The translations under genes and the position numbers were made by a program. The notes beneath the pieces are model-generated. The model did not search any database and was not told the origin of the DNA. It saw nothing but the letters and a program-made list of their open reading frames with translations. DNA of 64,000 nucleotides, from positions 62,001 to 126,000 of the forward strand of contig CAMLMV010000005.1 of assembly GCA_946481275.1 (NCBI GenBank). Direction: 5' to 3'. The stretch comes from an uncultured Massilia sp. GTDB lineage: Bacteria > Pseudomonadota > Gammaproteobacteria > Burkholderiales > Burkholderiaceae. Of the stretch, positions 8,916 to 19,710 are shown in pieces (position 1 is the first letter of the stretch; each line of letters begins with the position of its first letter).

Positions 8916-9599
8916 TCAGTCGCGGTTGCCGAAGCCGATGCCCAGCAGTTGCAGCATGCTCGTGAACACGTTGTAGATGTCCAGGTAGATGGCCAGCGTC
9001 GCGCTGATGTAGTTGGTCTCGCCGCCGTTCACGATCCGGTTCACGTCGAACAGGATGAAGCCCGAGAAGATCACCATCGCGAGCACGGACACGACCAGCA
9101 TCAGTGCCGGCAGTTGCAGGAAGATGTTGGCCAGGCCGGCCAGGATCACGATGATCGCGCCGGCGAATAGCCAGCTGCCCATGCCCGAGAAGTCGCGCTT
9201 GGACACGGTCGCGATCGTCGCCATCGTGGCGAACACGGCCGCGGTACCGGCGAACGCGGTCATGATCAGCGTGCCGCCGTTGCTAAAGCCGAGCGTGAAG
9301 CGCAGCAGCGGCGTCAGCCACAGACCCATGAAGAACGTGAAGCCGAGCAGGATCGGCACGCCGGCCGCCGAGTTCTTGGTCTTCTCGATCGCGAAGATGA
9401 AGCCGAACGCGATGGCGAGGAACAGGATCACGCCCATGCCGCTGGCAAAGATCGGCAGGGCCATTTGCAGGCCGATATAGGCGCCGAGCACCGTCGGGAC
9501 CATGGACAGTGCCAGCAACCAGTACGTGTTGCGCAGTACGCGGTGACGCGTGGCCTGGATGGCCGAGACGTCGTAGGTTTTCTGCAGGCTGGGAATCAT
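8916..9599 (-). CDS. Bax inhibitor-1 / YccA family membrane protein
   Basis: A 227-residue integral membrane protein with about seven hydrophobic segments (for example YWLLALSMVPTVLGAYIGL, GVILFLAIAFGFIFAI, LGFTFFMGLWLTPLL, LFAGAIIVILAGLANIF). The C-terminal half carries the BI-1 signature region (FILFDVNRIVNGGETNYISA followed by LDIYNVFTSMLQLLGI). The ATG at 9599 is preferred over longer in-frame starts because GGAGG lies directly upstream. Bacterial members such as YccA interact with FtsH or act as pH-sensitive ion leaks; the role here is inferred only from family. The gene has its own strong terminator and is divergent from ndk. Confidence 0.9.
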   Translation of the reverse strand: MIPSLQKTYDVSAIQATRHRVLRNTYWLLALSMVPTVLGAYIGLQMALPIFASGMGVILFLAIAFGFIFAIEKTKNSAAGVPILLGFTFFMGLWLTPLLRFTLGFSNGGTLIMTAFAGTAAVFATMATIATVSKRDFSGMGSWLFAGAIIVILAGLANIFLQLPALMLVVSVLAMVIFSGFILFDVNRIVNGGETNYISATLAIYLDIYNVFTSMLQLLGIGFGNRD

Positions 9600-9797
9600 A
9601 ATGCCTCCGTTGGAAGAAATCGCTTTGCTCCCCATATGGGGACTGGACCCGGCATCAACAGGGGGAATATGCCGGAAGCGCAAGTTTTAAGTCTTGCATA
9701 AGCTCCGGCAATGCCGCCCGTACGGACGAGGTCCGAACCGATGTCACTGTAACATCCGCGGTCGTCCCCACGCAATATCGGTGGCATGCCGGATGTA

Positions 9798-9806
9798 TGG
9801 TAAAAT
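9798..9806 (+). promoter_or_regulatory. Candidate extended -10 promoter of ndk
   Basis: TGG followed by TAAAAT forms an extended -10 element about 60 bp upstream of the ndk start. No good -35 box is seen, as is usual for extended -10 promoters. Confidence 0.4.
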
Positions 9807-9866
9807 AGAAGGTTGATTGAGTTCCCAAATCTCGATTTAAACCTTTCTTTTTATTGGAGTTTTTAA

Positions 9867-10292
9867 ATGGCAATCGAACGCACCCTGTCGATCATCAAAC
9901 CTGACGCAGTCGCTAAAAACGTGATCGGCCAAATCTACAGCCGTTTCGAAGGCGCAGGCCTGAAGATCGTCGCTGCCCGTATGGCCCAGCTGTCGCGCGC
10001 CGAAGCCGAAGGTTTCTACGCTGTCCACAAAGAGCGTCCGTTCTTCAAGGACCTGGTCGACTTCATGGTCTCGGGCCCGGTCATGATCCAGGTGCTGGAA
10101 GGCGAGAACGCGATTGCCAAGAACCGCGAACTGATGGGCGCAACCGATCCGAAGAAGGCCGACAAGGGCACCATCCGCGCCGACTTCGCTGACTCGATCG
10201 ACGCCAATGCCGTGCACGGTTCGGACGCTGCCGAGACCGCAGCTGTCGAGATCGCTTACTACTTCCCGGCTCTGAACGTCTACTCGCGTTAA
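9867..10292 (+). CDS. ndk: Nucleoside diphosphate kinase
   Basis: A 141-residue enzyme that transfers the gamma-phosphate of ATP to other NDPs, balancing NTP and dNTP pools. The family-typical opening [12 protein letters not shown], the VMVSGPV-like segment and the active-site motif [12 protein letters not shown] (phospho-His in HGSD) are all present. A TTGGAG ribosome-binding site lies upstream of the ATG. The coding sequence uses clearly biased codons, as expected for a highly expressed gene. A GC-rich hairpin follows at 10349-10384. Confidence 0.97.
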   Translation: MAIERTLSIIKPDAVAKNVIGQIYSRFEGAGLKIVAARMAQLSRAEAEGFYAVHKERPFFKDLVDFMVSGPVMIQVLEGENAIAKNRELMGATDPKKADKGTIRADFADSIDANAVHGSDAAETAAVEIAYYFPALNVYSR

Positions 10293-10348
10293 TCTTAGTA
10301 GCAATTTATTCTGTTAGTCGGCCTCGTGCCGGTTTAACATTGCAATAT

Positions 10349-10384
10349 CCCGCTCGCCCATGCTCGAAGAGCCCGGCGGGCGGG
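10349..10384 (+). terminator. GC-rich hairpin after ndk
   Basis: A 10-bp stem (CCCGCTCGCC paired with GGCGGGCGGG, one wobble) with a 16-nt loop, followed by ACTTATTTT. Probably a terminator or attenuator between ndk and rlmN; the U tract is imperfect. Confidence 0.5.
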
Positions 10385-10412
10385 ACTTATTTTGAAGGCA
10401 CAGGATTCAATC

Positions 10413-11581
<1,169 letters not shown>

Positions 11582-11582
<1 letters not shown>

Positions 11583-12391
11583 TGGCGCGGCTGTCCGGAC
11601 GTGTCGCCTGCGCACTCGCCGTGCCATTGCTGTTGTCGGCATGCGCCGGCAATGGCGGCATGGCGGGCGAATCGCACGAGCTCAAGACGCTGTCCGACCA
11701 GACGGCCGCGGAAAAACGCGCCCAGATCCGCCTGCAACTGGCGGTGGGCTATTACCAAGAGCGCAAGTACGAGATCGCGCTGGACGAGGTGAAGCAGGCC
11801 ATCGCCGCGAACCCGGACTATGCCGACGCGTATGGCGTGCGCGCCCTGATCTACACGGCGATGAACGAAAACCGTCTCGCCGACGAGAACTACCGGCACG
11901 CGCTGCGCCTGGCGCCGCGCAATCCGGACCTGTCGAACAATTACGGGCTGTTCCTGTGCGACGCCGGCGGCAAGCCGGCCGAGGCAATGACGTATTTCGA
12001 TGCGGCGCTGAAGAATCCAAATTACGCGACGCCGGTCAAAGCCATGGTGAACGCAGGTAACTGCAGCCTGAAGATGAAGAATGTCGACGCGGCCGAGCGC
12101 TATCTGCTCGACGCCCTGCGTTACGATCCCGACCTGCCGGCGATAAGCGTCGGCCTGGCCCGGGTGTATTTCGAGCGGCGCGATGTCACCCGCGCCGGGT
12201 TTTTCATTAACCGCCTGACGGAGACAGCGAAGCTCGATACGCTGTCGGCCGACGTGCTGTGGCTGGCCATCCGGGTCAAGCACATGCTCGGCGACCGGGC
12301 CACGGAAGCTTCGCTGGCGGCGCAGTTGCGCAAGCGCTTCCCCGGTTCGCCCGAGTACGCGGCCTTCGAGCGCGGTGCATTTAATGAGTGA
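11582..12391 (+). CDS. pilW: Type IV pilus biogenesis/stability lipoprotein PilW (PilF), TPR protein
   Basis: A 269-residue lipoprotein. The signal peptide ends in the lipobox LLLSAC at about residue 21. The mature part is a string of TPR units (KRAQIRLQLAVGYYQERKY, AIAANPDYADAYGVRALIY, ALRLAPRNPDLSNNYGLFL and following). PilW/PilF is the pilotin that helps PilQ secretin assembly for type IV pili. The conserved context between rlmN and rodZ supports the assignment. The start overlaps the rlmN stop by one base, implying translational coupling. Confidence 0.9.
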
Positions 12392-13445
12392 GACAACGAC
12401 AATGAGTTCCGAGCGTGCAGATCAGCCGGCGACGCCCGACAACCAACCGCCTGTGCACGGTGTTCCCGGCCAGGTCCTGGCCAAACAGCGCGAGGCGATG
12501 GGGTGGTCGGTCGAGCAGGTGGCCGACCAGTTGAAACTGGCGGTGCGCCAGGTCATCGCCCTGGAGGCGGGCGATTACGCGTCGCTGCCGAGTCCGGCCG
12601 TGACCCGCGGTTTCGTGCGGGCCTATGCCAAGCTGGTGAAGGTCGATCCGGCGCCGCTGGTCGCCCAGATCGCGATGGAGACCGAGCCCGCGCCCGATAC
12701 GAGCGCCGTCACGGCGAACCGCCGTCCGACGCCGACCTCGTTCTCCCAATCCAGGTTCCCGAGCCACGGCAAGCGCTCGTCCCTGCCGCTGGGGATGATC
12801 GCGGGCGCCGTCGTGGTCGTCGTGGCTGCCGCAGCCGCGGCGTGGCACTTCGGCTTCGTGCCGGGCAGCCAGCATGCCGAAACGGGCGCGACCTTGGCCA
12901 CGCCGGCCGCGACCGGCGGAGGGACTGGAGCGGCGCCCGAGGTCGCCAACGGCAGCTCCGTCGAGACCCTGCAGAATCCGGCCGTGCCGCTGATTTCCGT
13001 GCCGGGCCCGAGCGCCAGCGCATCGGCGCCGGCAACGACCGATGCGCCAGGCGCTGTCGTCAATGTCCCGGGCACGACCGCGACCGGCGCACCGCCGACG
13101 ACCGTTCCTGCGGCACCGGCCGCGGCGCCGGGCGCCACGTCCCCCGCGACGCCGACTCCGGCCGCGACCGCGCCGGCACCTGCCGCGGCCCCCGCCGCCG
13201 CCGGCGCCAACGCCCTCGTCCTGAACGTGCGCGAGGATTCGTGGATCGAAGTGCGTCCGGCCAAGGGCGGCGCGCCGCTGTTCTCGCGCCTCGTCAAGGG
13301 CGGCAGCACGGAGACGGTCAGCGTCGACCAGCCGGTGCGCGTCACGGTTGGCAACCCAGGCGGCGTCACGGCCACGTTGCGCGGCACGGCAGTCGCCTTG
13401 CCGCAATTGCCGGGCAAGACGATCTCCCGTGTGAATTTGCAGTAA
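12384..13445 (+). CDS. rodZ: RodZ-like cytoskeletal protein (HTH_25 - TM - DUF4115)
   Basis: A 353-residue bitopic inner membrane protein. The cytoplasmic N-terminus has a Cro/XRE-like HTH (GQVLAKQREAMGWSVEQVADQLKLAVRQVIALE; RodZ uses this fold to bind MreB). One membrane segment follows (LGMIAGAVVVVVAAAAAAWHF), then a long Ala/Pro/Thr-rich linker of about 130 residues and a C-terminal DUF4115 beta domain (LVLNVREDSWIEVRPAKGG). The role is cell-shape control with MreB. The ATG at 12384 overlaps the pilW stop by 8 bp; ATG 12402 is an alternative. Confidence 0.85.
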   Translation: MSETTTMSSERADQPATPDNQPPVHGVPGQVLAKQREAMGWSVEQVADQLKLAVRQVIALEAGDYASLPSPAVTRGFVRAYAKLVKVDPAPLVAQIAMETEPAPDTSAVTANRRPTPTSFSQSRFPSHGKRSSLPLGMIAGAVVVVVAAAAAAWHFGFVPGSQHAETGATLATPAATGGGTGAAPEVANGSSVETLQNPAVPLISVPGPSASASAPATTDAPGAVVNVPGTTATGAPPTTVPAAPAAAPGATSPATPTPAATAPAPAAAPAAAGANALVLNVREDSWIEVRPAKGGAPLFSRLVKGGSTETVSVDQPVRVTVGNPGGVTATLRGTAVALPQLPGKTISRVNLQ

Positions 13446-13460
13446 GAACGGAATACTCAG

Positions 13461-14738
13461 ATGACTTTTTCGAACAACGCCAACGAGCCGATCGGTTCCG
13501 GCCCGCTGCCACGCCGCGCCAGCCGCGGCGTGGTCGTGCAGCATGGCGCGCGCAAGGTGATCGTCGGCGGCGACGCCCCGGTCGTCGTGCAGTCGATGAC
13601 GAACACGGACACGGCCGACGTGATCGGCACCGCCATCCAGGTCAAGGAACTGGCGCGTGCCGGTTCCGAGATCGTGCGCATCACCGTGAACACGCCGGAA
13701 GCGGCGGCCGCCGTGCCCGCGATCCGCGAACAGCTCGACCGGATGGACGTCGACGTCCCCCTCGTCGGCGACTTCCACTACAACGGCCACCTGCTGCTGC
13801 GCGATTATCCCGAGTGCGCGCAGGCGCTGTCGAAATACCGCATCAATCCGGGCAACGTGGGGCAGGGCGCCAAGCGCGACACCCAGTTCGCCCAGATGAT
13901 CGAGACCGCGATCCGCTACGACAAGCCGGTGCGCATCGGCGTCAACTGGGGCAGCCTGGACCAGGCGCTGCTCGCCCGCATCATGGACGAGAACGCCGCC
14001 CGCGCCCAGCCGTGGAGCGCGCAGTCGGTCATGTACGAAGCCTTGATCACGTCGGCGATCGAAAACGCGCAGCGCGCCGAGGAGCTTGGTATGCGGCGGG
14101 AGCAGATCGTCCTGTCGTGCAAGGTGTCGGGCGTGCAGGACCTGATCGCCGTCTACCGCGAACTCGCGAAGCGCTGCGACTACGCGCTGCACCTGGGCCT
14201 GACGGAAGCGGGCATGGGCAGCAAGGGCATCGTCGCGTCGACCGCGGCCCTGTCCGTGCTGCTGCAGGAAGGCATCGGCGACACGATCCGCATCTCGCTG
14301 ACGCCGGAACCGGGCGGCGACCGCACGAAGGAAGTCGTCGTCGGCCAGGAAATCCTGCAGACGATGGGCCTCCGTAAATTCACGCCGATGGTGATCGCGT
14401 GCCCGGGCTGCGGCCGCACGACGTCGACCGTGTTCCAGGAGCTGGCCGACAACATCCAGACCTTCCTGCGCGAGCAGATGCCGGAATGGAAGAAGACCTA
14501 TCCGGGCGTGGAAGCGATGAACGTGGCCGTGATGGGCTGCATCGTGAACGGTCCGGGCGAATCGAAGCACGCGAACATCGGCATCTCGCTGCCGGGCACC
14601 GGCGAGTCGCCGGCGGCCCCGGTCTTTGTGGATGGGCAAAAGGTCGCTACACTGCGGGGCGAGCGGATCGTGGATGAGTTCAAGACCATCGTGCTCGATT
14701 ACGTACAAAAGAACTACAGCCGCGACATCGTCGCGTAA
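13461..14738 (+). CDS. ispG: 4-hydroxy-3-methylbut-2-en-1-yl diphosphate synthase IspG (GcpE)
   Basis: A 425-residue Fe-S enzyme of the MEP isoprenoid pathway that converts MEcPP to HMBPP. The N-terminal TIM-barrel part contains [14 protein letters not shown] and [13 protein letters not shown]. The C-terminal [4Fe-4S] part has [11 protein letters not shown] and the third Cys in [13 protein letters not shown]. Length is typical for the proteobacterial form with a short insert between domains. It sits 15 bp after rodZ and 8 bp before hisS, the usual beta-proteobacterial order. Confidence 0.97.
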   Translation: MTFSNNANEPIGSGPLPRRASRGVVVQHGARKVIVGGDAPVVVQSMTNTDTADVIGTAIQVKELARAGSEIVRITVNTPEAAAAVPAIREQLDRMDVDVPLVGDFHYNGHLLLRDYPECAQALSKYRINPGNVGQGAKRDTQFAQMIETAIRYDKPVRIGVNWGSLDQALLARIMDENAARAQPWSAQSVMYEALITSAIENAQRAEELGMRREQIVLSCKVSGVQDLIAVYRELAKRCDYALHLGLTEAGMGSKGIVASTAALSVLLQEGIGDTIRISLTPEPGGDRTKEVVVGQEILQTMGLRKFTPMVIACPGCGRTTSTVFQELADNIQTFLREQMPEWKKTYPGVEAMNVAVMGCIVNGPGESKHANIGISLPGTGESPAAPVFVDGQKVATLRGERIVDEFKTIVLDYVQKNYSRDIVA

Positions 14739-14746
14739 ACCATAAA

Positions 14747-16093
14747 ATGTCCGAGAAAAAAGAGAAAATCGTCGCCATCAAAGGCATGAACGACATCCTG
14801 CCGGCCGACGCGCCGTTGTGGGAACTGTTCGAAAACACCGCCGAATCCGTGCTGAAGAGCTACGGCTACCAGAAGATCGTCACCCCGATCGTCGAGGAAA
14901 CGGGCCTGTTCGCGCGCGCCATCGGCGCCGTCACCGACATCGTCGAGAAGGAGATGTATTCCTTCACCGATTCGATGAACGGCGACCAGCTGACCCTGCG
15001 TCCGGAAGGCACGGCCGGCGTCGTGCGCGCCGTCGTCGAGCACAATATGGCCTACGACGGTCCGAAGCGCCTGTGGTACAAGGGCCCGATGTTCCGCCAC
15101 GAGCGTCCGCAGCGCGGCCGCTACCGCCAGTTCTTCCAGTTCGGCGCGGAAGCCATCGGCTTCTCGGGCCCGGACATCGACGCGGAACTGATCATGCTGT
15201 GCCGCCGCCTGTGGGACGACCTGGGCCTCGATGACATCCGCCTCGAACTGAACTCGATCGGCAATGCGGAAGAGCGCCAGCGCCACCGCGCCGACCTGAT
15301 CGCCTACTTCGAAGCGAACATCGACGTCCTCGACGCGGAAGCGAAGCGCCGCCTGCACGCAAACCCGCTGCGCATCCTGGACACGAAGAACCCGGCGATG
15401 CAGGACCTCGTCAACAACGCGCCGAAGCTGCTGGACTACCTGGGCGGCGAATCGCTCGCGCACTTCGAGGGCCTCAAGAAGATCCTCGATGCGAACAACG
15501 TCCAGTACACCGTCAACCCGCGTCTCGTGCGCGGCCTCGACTACTACAACCGCACCGTGTTCGAGTGGGTCACCGACATGCTGGGCGCGCAGGGCACCGT
15601 GTGCGCGGGCGGCCGCTACGATCCGCTGATCGAGACGTTCGGCGGCAAGCCGACGCCGGGCATCGGCTTCGCGATGGGCATCGAGCGCCTGATCGAGCTG
15701 ATGAAGGCGCAGGGCGAACCGGCCCAGCCGGCCCAGTGCGACGTCTACCTCGTGCACCAGGGTGAAGACGCGCAGATGAAGGCGTTCATCCTCGGCGAGC
15801 GCATCCGCGACGCGGGCCTGGACGTCGTCCTGCACTGCGCCACCCCGGCCGGTGCGGGCAGCTTCAAGAGCCAGATGAAGAAGGCCGACGGCTCCGGCGC
15901 CGCGTTCGCCGTGATCATCGGCGAGGACGAGGTCAAGAACGGCGTCGTCGCCGTGAAATCGCTGCGCGAAGCGGAGGGCGGCCAGCAGCAGCAAAGCGTG
16001 CCGTTCGACGAAGCCGTCGATTTCATCGTCGACCAGATCGTCGGCGGCCACGACCACGACCACGATCACGACCACGTGCACTACCATCCGTAA
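14747..16093 (+). CDS. hisS: Histidyl-tRNA synthetase with a His/Asp-rich C-terminal tail
   Basis: A 448-residue class II aminoacyl-tRNA synthetase that charges tRNA-His. Motif 2 is seen as [19 protein letters not shown], the histidine-specific motif as [15 protein letters not shown], and motif 3 as [14 protein letters not shown]. The C-terminal anticodon-binding domain runs from about residue 335. Unusually the protein ends with alternating His/Asp residues ([16 protein letters not shown], bases about 16046-16090), beyond the normal fold; it could bind metal. Next to ispG and yfgM in the conserved operon. The paralogue HisZ at 24464 lacks the synthetase role. Confidence 0.97.
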   Translation: MSEKKEKIVAIKGMNDILPADAPLWELFENTAESVLKSYGYQKIVTPIVEETGLFARAIGAVTDIVEKEMYSFTDSMNGDQLTLRPEGTAGVVRAVVEHNMAYDGPKRLWYKGPMFRHERPQRGRYRQFFQFGAEAIGFSGPDIDAELIMLCRRLWDDLGLDDIRLELNSIGNAEERQRHRADLIAYFEANIDVLDAEAKRRLHANPLRILDTKNPAMQDLVNNAPKLLDYLGGESLAHFEGLKKILDANNVQYTVNPRLVRGLDYYNRTVFEWVTDMLGAQGTVCAGGRYDPLIETFGGKPTPGIGFAMGIERLIELMKAQGEPAQPAQCDVYLVHQGEDAQMKAFILGERIRDAGLDVVLHCATPAGAGSFKSQMKKADGSGAAFAVIIGEDEVKNGVVAVKSLREAEGGQQQQSVPFDEAVDFIVDQIVGGHDHDHDHDHVHYHP

Positions 16094-16119
16094 TCCCGAC
16101 CCACCAACGATAAAACGAC

Positions 16120-16770
16120 ATGGCATACGATCTCGAAGAACAAGAACAGATAGCCAATTTCAAGGCATTCTGGGACCGCTTTGGCAACCTGATCACCTGG
16201 GTGCTGATCCTCGCGCTGGGTGGCTATGCCGCCTACAACTTCTGGGGCTCGCACCAGCGCTCGCAGGCGGCGGAAGCGTCCGGCCTGTATGACAGCCTGA
16301 CCGAAGCGATCGAAGCGAAGGATGCGGCGAAGGTCCAGCGCATCACCGGCGACATCGAGAACAAGTTCGGCTCGACCGCCTACGCCCCGATGGCCGCGCT
16401 GGCCGCCGCCAAGGCCGCGTTCGACGCGAACGACCTGAAAACGGCGAAGGCCCAGCTGCAATGGGCGGTCGACCATGGCGACGACGAGTACAAGGCCATC
16501 GCGAAGCTGCGCCTGTCCGGCGTGCTGCTGGACGAGAAGGCCTACGACCAGGCGCTGGCGCAGCTGAACGGCGAGTTCCCGGCGCAGTTCGCGGCCGAGG
16601 TGCAGGACCGCAAGGGCGACGTCCTCGTCGCGCAGAACAAGCTGGCGGAAGCCCGCACGGCGTACCAGGCGGCGCTCGACAAGATGGAGAAGAACCATCC
16701 GGGCCGCCAGGTCGTGCAGGTCAAGCTGGATGCCATCGGCGGCGCGCCGGCTCCGAAAGCAGCTGCGTAA
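16120..16770 (+). CDS. yfgM: YfgM-like TPR membrane protein (periplasmic chaperone/BAM accessory)
   Basis: A 216-residue protein with a short cytoplasmic N-terminus (MAYDLEEQEQIANFKAFW), one membrane anchor (LITWVLILALGGYAAYNFW) and a periplasmic TPR-like domain. The opening YDLEEQEQ is characteristic of the YfgM/DUF2133 family, which works with PpiD at the Sec translocon exit and lies next to bamB. It is located between hisS and bamB, as in many proteobacteria. Confidence 0.88.
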   Translation: MAYDLEEQEQIANFKAFWDRFGNLITWVLILALGGYAAYNFWGSHQRSQAAEASGLYDSLTEAIEAKDAAKVQRITGDIENKFGSTAYAPMAALAAAKAAFDANDLKTAKAQLQWAVDHGDDEYKAIAKLRLSGVLLDEKAYDQALAQLNGEFPAQFAAEVQDRKGDVLVAQNKLAEARTAYQAALDKMEKNHPGRQVVQVKLDAIGGAPAPKAAA

Positions 16771-16807
16771 CATAACCCTGACGTATCAAGAACAAGGTAA
16801 ATAAGAC

Positions 16808-17953
16808 ATGCGTATTACCCGGAAGCTCGTTGGTGTCGGTATGTTCGCCCTGATGGCGGGCTGCTCCTCGCTCAATCCGTTCGCGTCCAAACCGAAGGGC
16901 AACCAGCCCACGCCGCTGGTCGACCTGAAAGGTTCGATGGCCGTGCGCACGGCGTGGAAGCTGGAAGTCGGCAAGTCGCAGAGCTACATGTTCTCGCCCG
17001 CCATCGCCGACAACACCGTCATCGCAGCCGGGGGCGATGGGACCATCGTGCGCGCGGAAGCCGCCACGGGCCGCCAGATCTGGCGCACGAAGGCCGGCAT
17101 GGACCTGACGGCGGGCGTCGGCACGGACGGCAGCGTCATCGTGCTGGGCGGCGCCAAGGGCATGCTGCTGGCGTTCGACATGGACGGCAAGAAGCTGTGG
17201 GATGCCCAGCTGTCTTCCGAGATCCTGTCGTCGCCGGTCGTGGGGCAGGGCATCGTCGTCGCGCGCAGCATCGACAACCGCATCGTCGGCTACGACGCCA
17301 GGACGGGCCAGAAGAAATGGACCGTGCAGCGCAACGCGCCGGCACTCACCCTGCGCCTCGCGCCGGGCATGGTCATCCACGACAAGGACGTGCTGGTCGC
17401 CCAGCCGGGCGGCAAGCTGATGTCGCTGATCCTCGCCACCGGCGCGCCGCGCTGGGAGATCGAGGTCGGCGTCGCACGCGGCGCGACGGAACTGGAGCGC
17501 GTCACCGACATGGGCGGCACGCCGGTCATCATCGACAACGACGTGTGCGCCGTGTCGTACCAGGGCCGCGTCGGCTGCTTCGACCTCGCCACCGGCAGCC
17601 CGCGCTGGACCCGCGACCTGTCGTCGGAAGTCGGCGTCGCCGCCGACCAGCGCTTCGTGTTCGTCCCGGACGACAAGGGCGCCGTCTACGCGTACAACCG
17701 CGACAGCGGCACGAGCGCGTGGAAGAACGACAAGCTGGCCTACCGCCGCCTGTCCACGCCGGTGTCGTACGGCCGCGCCGTCGCCGTCGGCGACTACCAG
17801 GGTTACGTGCACTTCCTGTCGCGCGAGGACGGCGCGTTCCTGTCCCGCGCCGCCACGGACGGCAGCGCCATCGAATCCACGCCGCTGGTCGTCGGTTCGA
17901 ACCTGATTTTTCAAACACAAAATGGAACCGTGACCGCCATCGCGGTCGAATAA
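16808..17953 (+). CDS. bamB: Outer membrane assembly lipoprotein BamB
   Basis: A 381-residue lipoprotein with lipobox LMAGCSS (Cys at about residue 19) and a PQQ-like eight-bladed beta-propeller. Propeller repeats are visible as Trp/Gly-rich units (GRQIWRTKAGMDLTAG, GKKLWDAQLSSEILSSP, GAPRWEIEVGVARGA, GSPRWTRDLSSEVG). BamB is part of the BAM complex, which folds beta-barrel proteins into the outer membrane. It lies 6 bp before der and probably shares one transcript with yfgM. Confidence 0.95.
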   Translation: MRITRKLVGVGMFALMAGCSSLNPFASKPKGNQPTPLVDLKGSMAVRTAWKLEVGKSQSYMFSPAIADNTVIAAGGDGTIVRAEAATGRQIWRTKAGMDLTAGVGTDGSVIVLGGAKGMLLAFDMDGKKLWDAQLSSEILSSPVVGQGIVVARSIDNRIVGYDARTGQKKWTVQRNAPALTLRLAPGMVIHDKDVLVAQPGGKLMSLILATGAPRWEIEVGVARGATELERVTDMGGTPVIIDNDVCAVSYQGRVGCFDLATGSPRWTRDLSSEVGVAADQRFVFVPDDKGAVYAYNRDSGTSAWKNDKLAYRRLSTPVSYGRAVAVGDYQGYVHFLSREDGAFLSRAATDGSAIESTPLVVGSNLIFQTQNGTVTAIAVE

Positions 17954-17959
17954 GATTCA

Positions 17960-19297
17960 ATGAAGCCGGTAATCGCACTCGTAGGTCGTCCCAACGTCGG
18001 AAAGTCGACCTTATTCAATCGCATGACCCGCTCGCGCGACGCGCTGGTGGCGGACTTGCCCGGCCTGACGCGCGACCGCCACTACGGCGAAGGGCGCATG
18101 GGCGAACGGCCGTTCCTGGTCATCGATACCGGCGGTTTCGAGCCGGTCGCCAAGGAAGGCATCATGCACGAGATGGCGCTGCAGACGCGCCAGGCCGTCG
18201 CCGAGGCGGATGTCGTCATGTTCATCGTCGACGGCCGCCAGGGCCTGACGCCGCACGACAAGACCATCACGGACTTCCTGCGCAAGTCGGGCCGCAAGGT
18301 CATGCTCGTCGTGAACAAGAGCGAGGGCATGAAGTACACGTCCGTCACCGCCGAGTTCTATGAGCTGGGCATGGGCGATCCGTACGTGATCTCCGCCGCC
18401 CACGGCGACGGCGTGCTGGACCTCGTCAACGAGGCCATCGACGAAGCCATGCAGCAGCGCCCCGAGGAAGCCGAGGAGCTGGAGCCGGCCGACCACGGCG
18501 TCAAGATCGCGCTCGTCGGCCGTCCGAACGTCGGCAAGTCCACGCTGATCAACACGCTCGTCGGCGAGCAGCGCGTGATCGCGTTCGACATGCCGGGCAC
18601 CACGCGCGACTCGATCGAAGTCCCGTTCGAAAAGGGCGGCAAGAGCTACACGCTGATCGACACGGCCGGCATCCGCCGCCGCGGCAAGGTGTTCGAGGCG
18701 ATCGAGAAGTTCTCGGTCGTGAAGACGCTGCAGTCGATCTCGGAAGCGAACGTCGTCGTGCTGATGCTGGACGCGCAGCAGGACATCTCGGAGCAGGACG
18801 CGCACATCGCCGGCTTCATCCTGGAATCGGGCCGCGCGCTCGTCGTCGCCGTCAACAAGTGGGACGGCCTCACGTCCGACCAGCGCGACCAGGTCAAGAA
18901 CGACATCGACCGCAAGCTGAACTTCCTCGACTTCGCGGAGACGAAATTCATCTCCGCGCTGAAGGGCACGAACATCAACCAGCTGATGAAGTCCATCGAC
19001 ACGGCGTACGCCGCGGCGACCGCGAAGCTGTCCACGCCGCGCCTCACGCGCGCGCTGCAGGAAGCCGTCGAGAAGCAGGAACCGAAGCGCAAGGGCAGCA
19101 CGCGTCCGAAGATGCGCTATGCCCACCAGGGCGGCCAGAATCCGCCCATCATCGTCATCCACGGCAATGCGCTGGATGGCATCACGGAACCGTACAAGCG
19201 TTACCTGGAAAAGCATTTCCGCGATACGTTCGATCTCATCGGCACGCCGCTGCGCATCGAACTGAAGAGCGGCAAGAACCCGTTCGCAAAAGAGTAA
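17960..19297 (+). CDS. der: Ribosome-assembly GTPase Der (EngA)
   Basis: A 445-residue tandem GTPase. Two G domains each carry GRPNVGKST (about residues 8-16 and 187-195), a DxxG motif (DLPGLTRD and DTAGIRRRG) and an N/TKxD-type motif (NKSEG in the first, NKWDG in the second). A KH-like C-terminal domain ([18 protein letters not shown]) binds rRNA. Der acts in maturation of the 50S subunit. It closes the rlmN-to-der gene block; a weak hairpin follows at 19296-19314. Confidence 0.97.
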   Translation: MKPVIALVGRPNVGKSTLFNRMTRSRDALVADLPGLTRDRHYGEGRMGERPFLVIDTGGFEPVAKEGIMHEMALQTRQAVAEADVVMFIVDGRQGLTPHDKTITDFLRKSGRKVMLVVNKSEGMKYTSVTAEFYELGMGDPYVISAAHGDGVLDLVNEAIDEAMQQRPEEAEELEPADHGVKIALVGRPNVGKSTLINTLVGEQRVIAFDMPGTTRDSIEVPFEKGGKSYTLIDTAGIRRRGKVFEAIEKFSVVKTLQSISEANVVVLMLDAQQDISEQDAHIAGFILESGRALVVAVNKWDGLTSDQRDQVKNDIDRKLNFLDFAETKFISALKGTNINQLMKSIDTAYAAATAKLSTPRLTRALQEAVEKQEPKRKGSTRPKMRYAHQGGQNPPIIVIHGNALDGITEPYKRYLEKHFRDTFDLIGTPLRIELKSGKNPFAKE

Positions 19298-19314
19298 AAC
19301 CCAGAGCGGGTTTT
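19296..19314 (+). terminator. Possible weak terminator after der
   Basis: AAAACCC and GGGTTTT form a 7-bp stem with a 5-nt loop immediately after the der stop codon, with the T run inside the stem. Could end the der operon transcript before hfq. Confidence 0.4.
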
Positions 19315-19468
19315 AAGCCAGGTTTAACCATAGCAGTACGACAAAAAACACCAAAACAGGTTACAGTTAGCTTGGGCGAACATTCACAGCTTGAGAATGT
19401 TGGCGCAGCCACTTGAAATCCGGCATCCCGCCACAATTTTTATACGACAACAACATCACGGAGCTGTC

Positions 19469-19705
19469 ATGAGCAACAAAGGGCAACTGTTACAAGACCC
19501 ATTCCTCAACGCCTTGCGCAAAGAGCACGTCCCCGTCTCGATCTACCTGGTCAACGGGATCAAGCTCCAGGGCCACATCGAGTCCTTCGACCAGTACGTC
19601 GTCCTCCTGCGTAACACCGTCACCCAGATGGTGTACAAGCATGCGATCTCTACCGTCGTCCCGGCCCGTGCGGTCAATCTCAACCTCGAACAAGACGCCG
19701 AGTGA
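19469..19705 (+). CDS. hfq: RNA chaperone Hfq
   Basis: A 78-residue Sm-like protein that forms a hexameric ring and pairs sRNAs with mRNAs. It has the canonical opening [19 protein letters not shown], the Sm1 motif [19 protein letters not shown] and the Sm2 motif [12 protein letters not shown]. The ATG at 19469 is preceded by GGAG; upstream in-frame codons are not needed. A short 7-bp hairpin (AACATTC/GAATGTT at 19379-19401) lies in the region before it. hfq-hflX-hflK-hflC is the standard order. Confidence 0.98.
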   Translation: MSNKGQLLQDPFLNALRKEHVPVSIYLVNGIKLQGHIESFDQYVVLLRNTVTQMVYKHAISTVVPARAVNLNLEQDAE

Positions 19706-19710
19706 GGTCA

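Noticed and set aside
12381..14708. 775-residue minus-strand frame across rodZ and ispG
   Set aside because: Same reason: antisense to conserved genes, no recognisable domain.
16046..16090. Repeated CACGAC units suggesting a short tandem repeat
   Set aside because: The units are in frame and encode the His/Asp tail of HisS; there is no spacer structure and no CRISPR.
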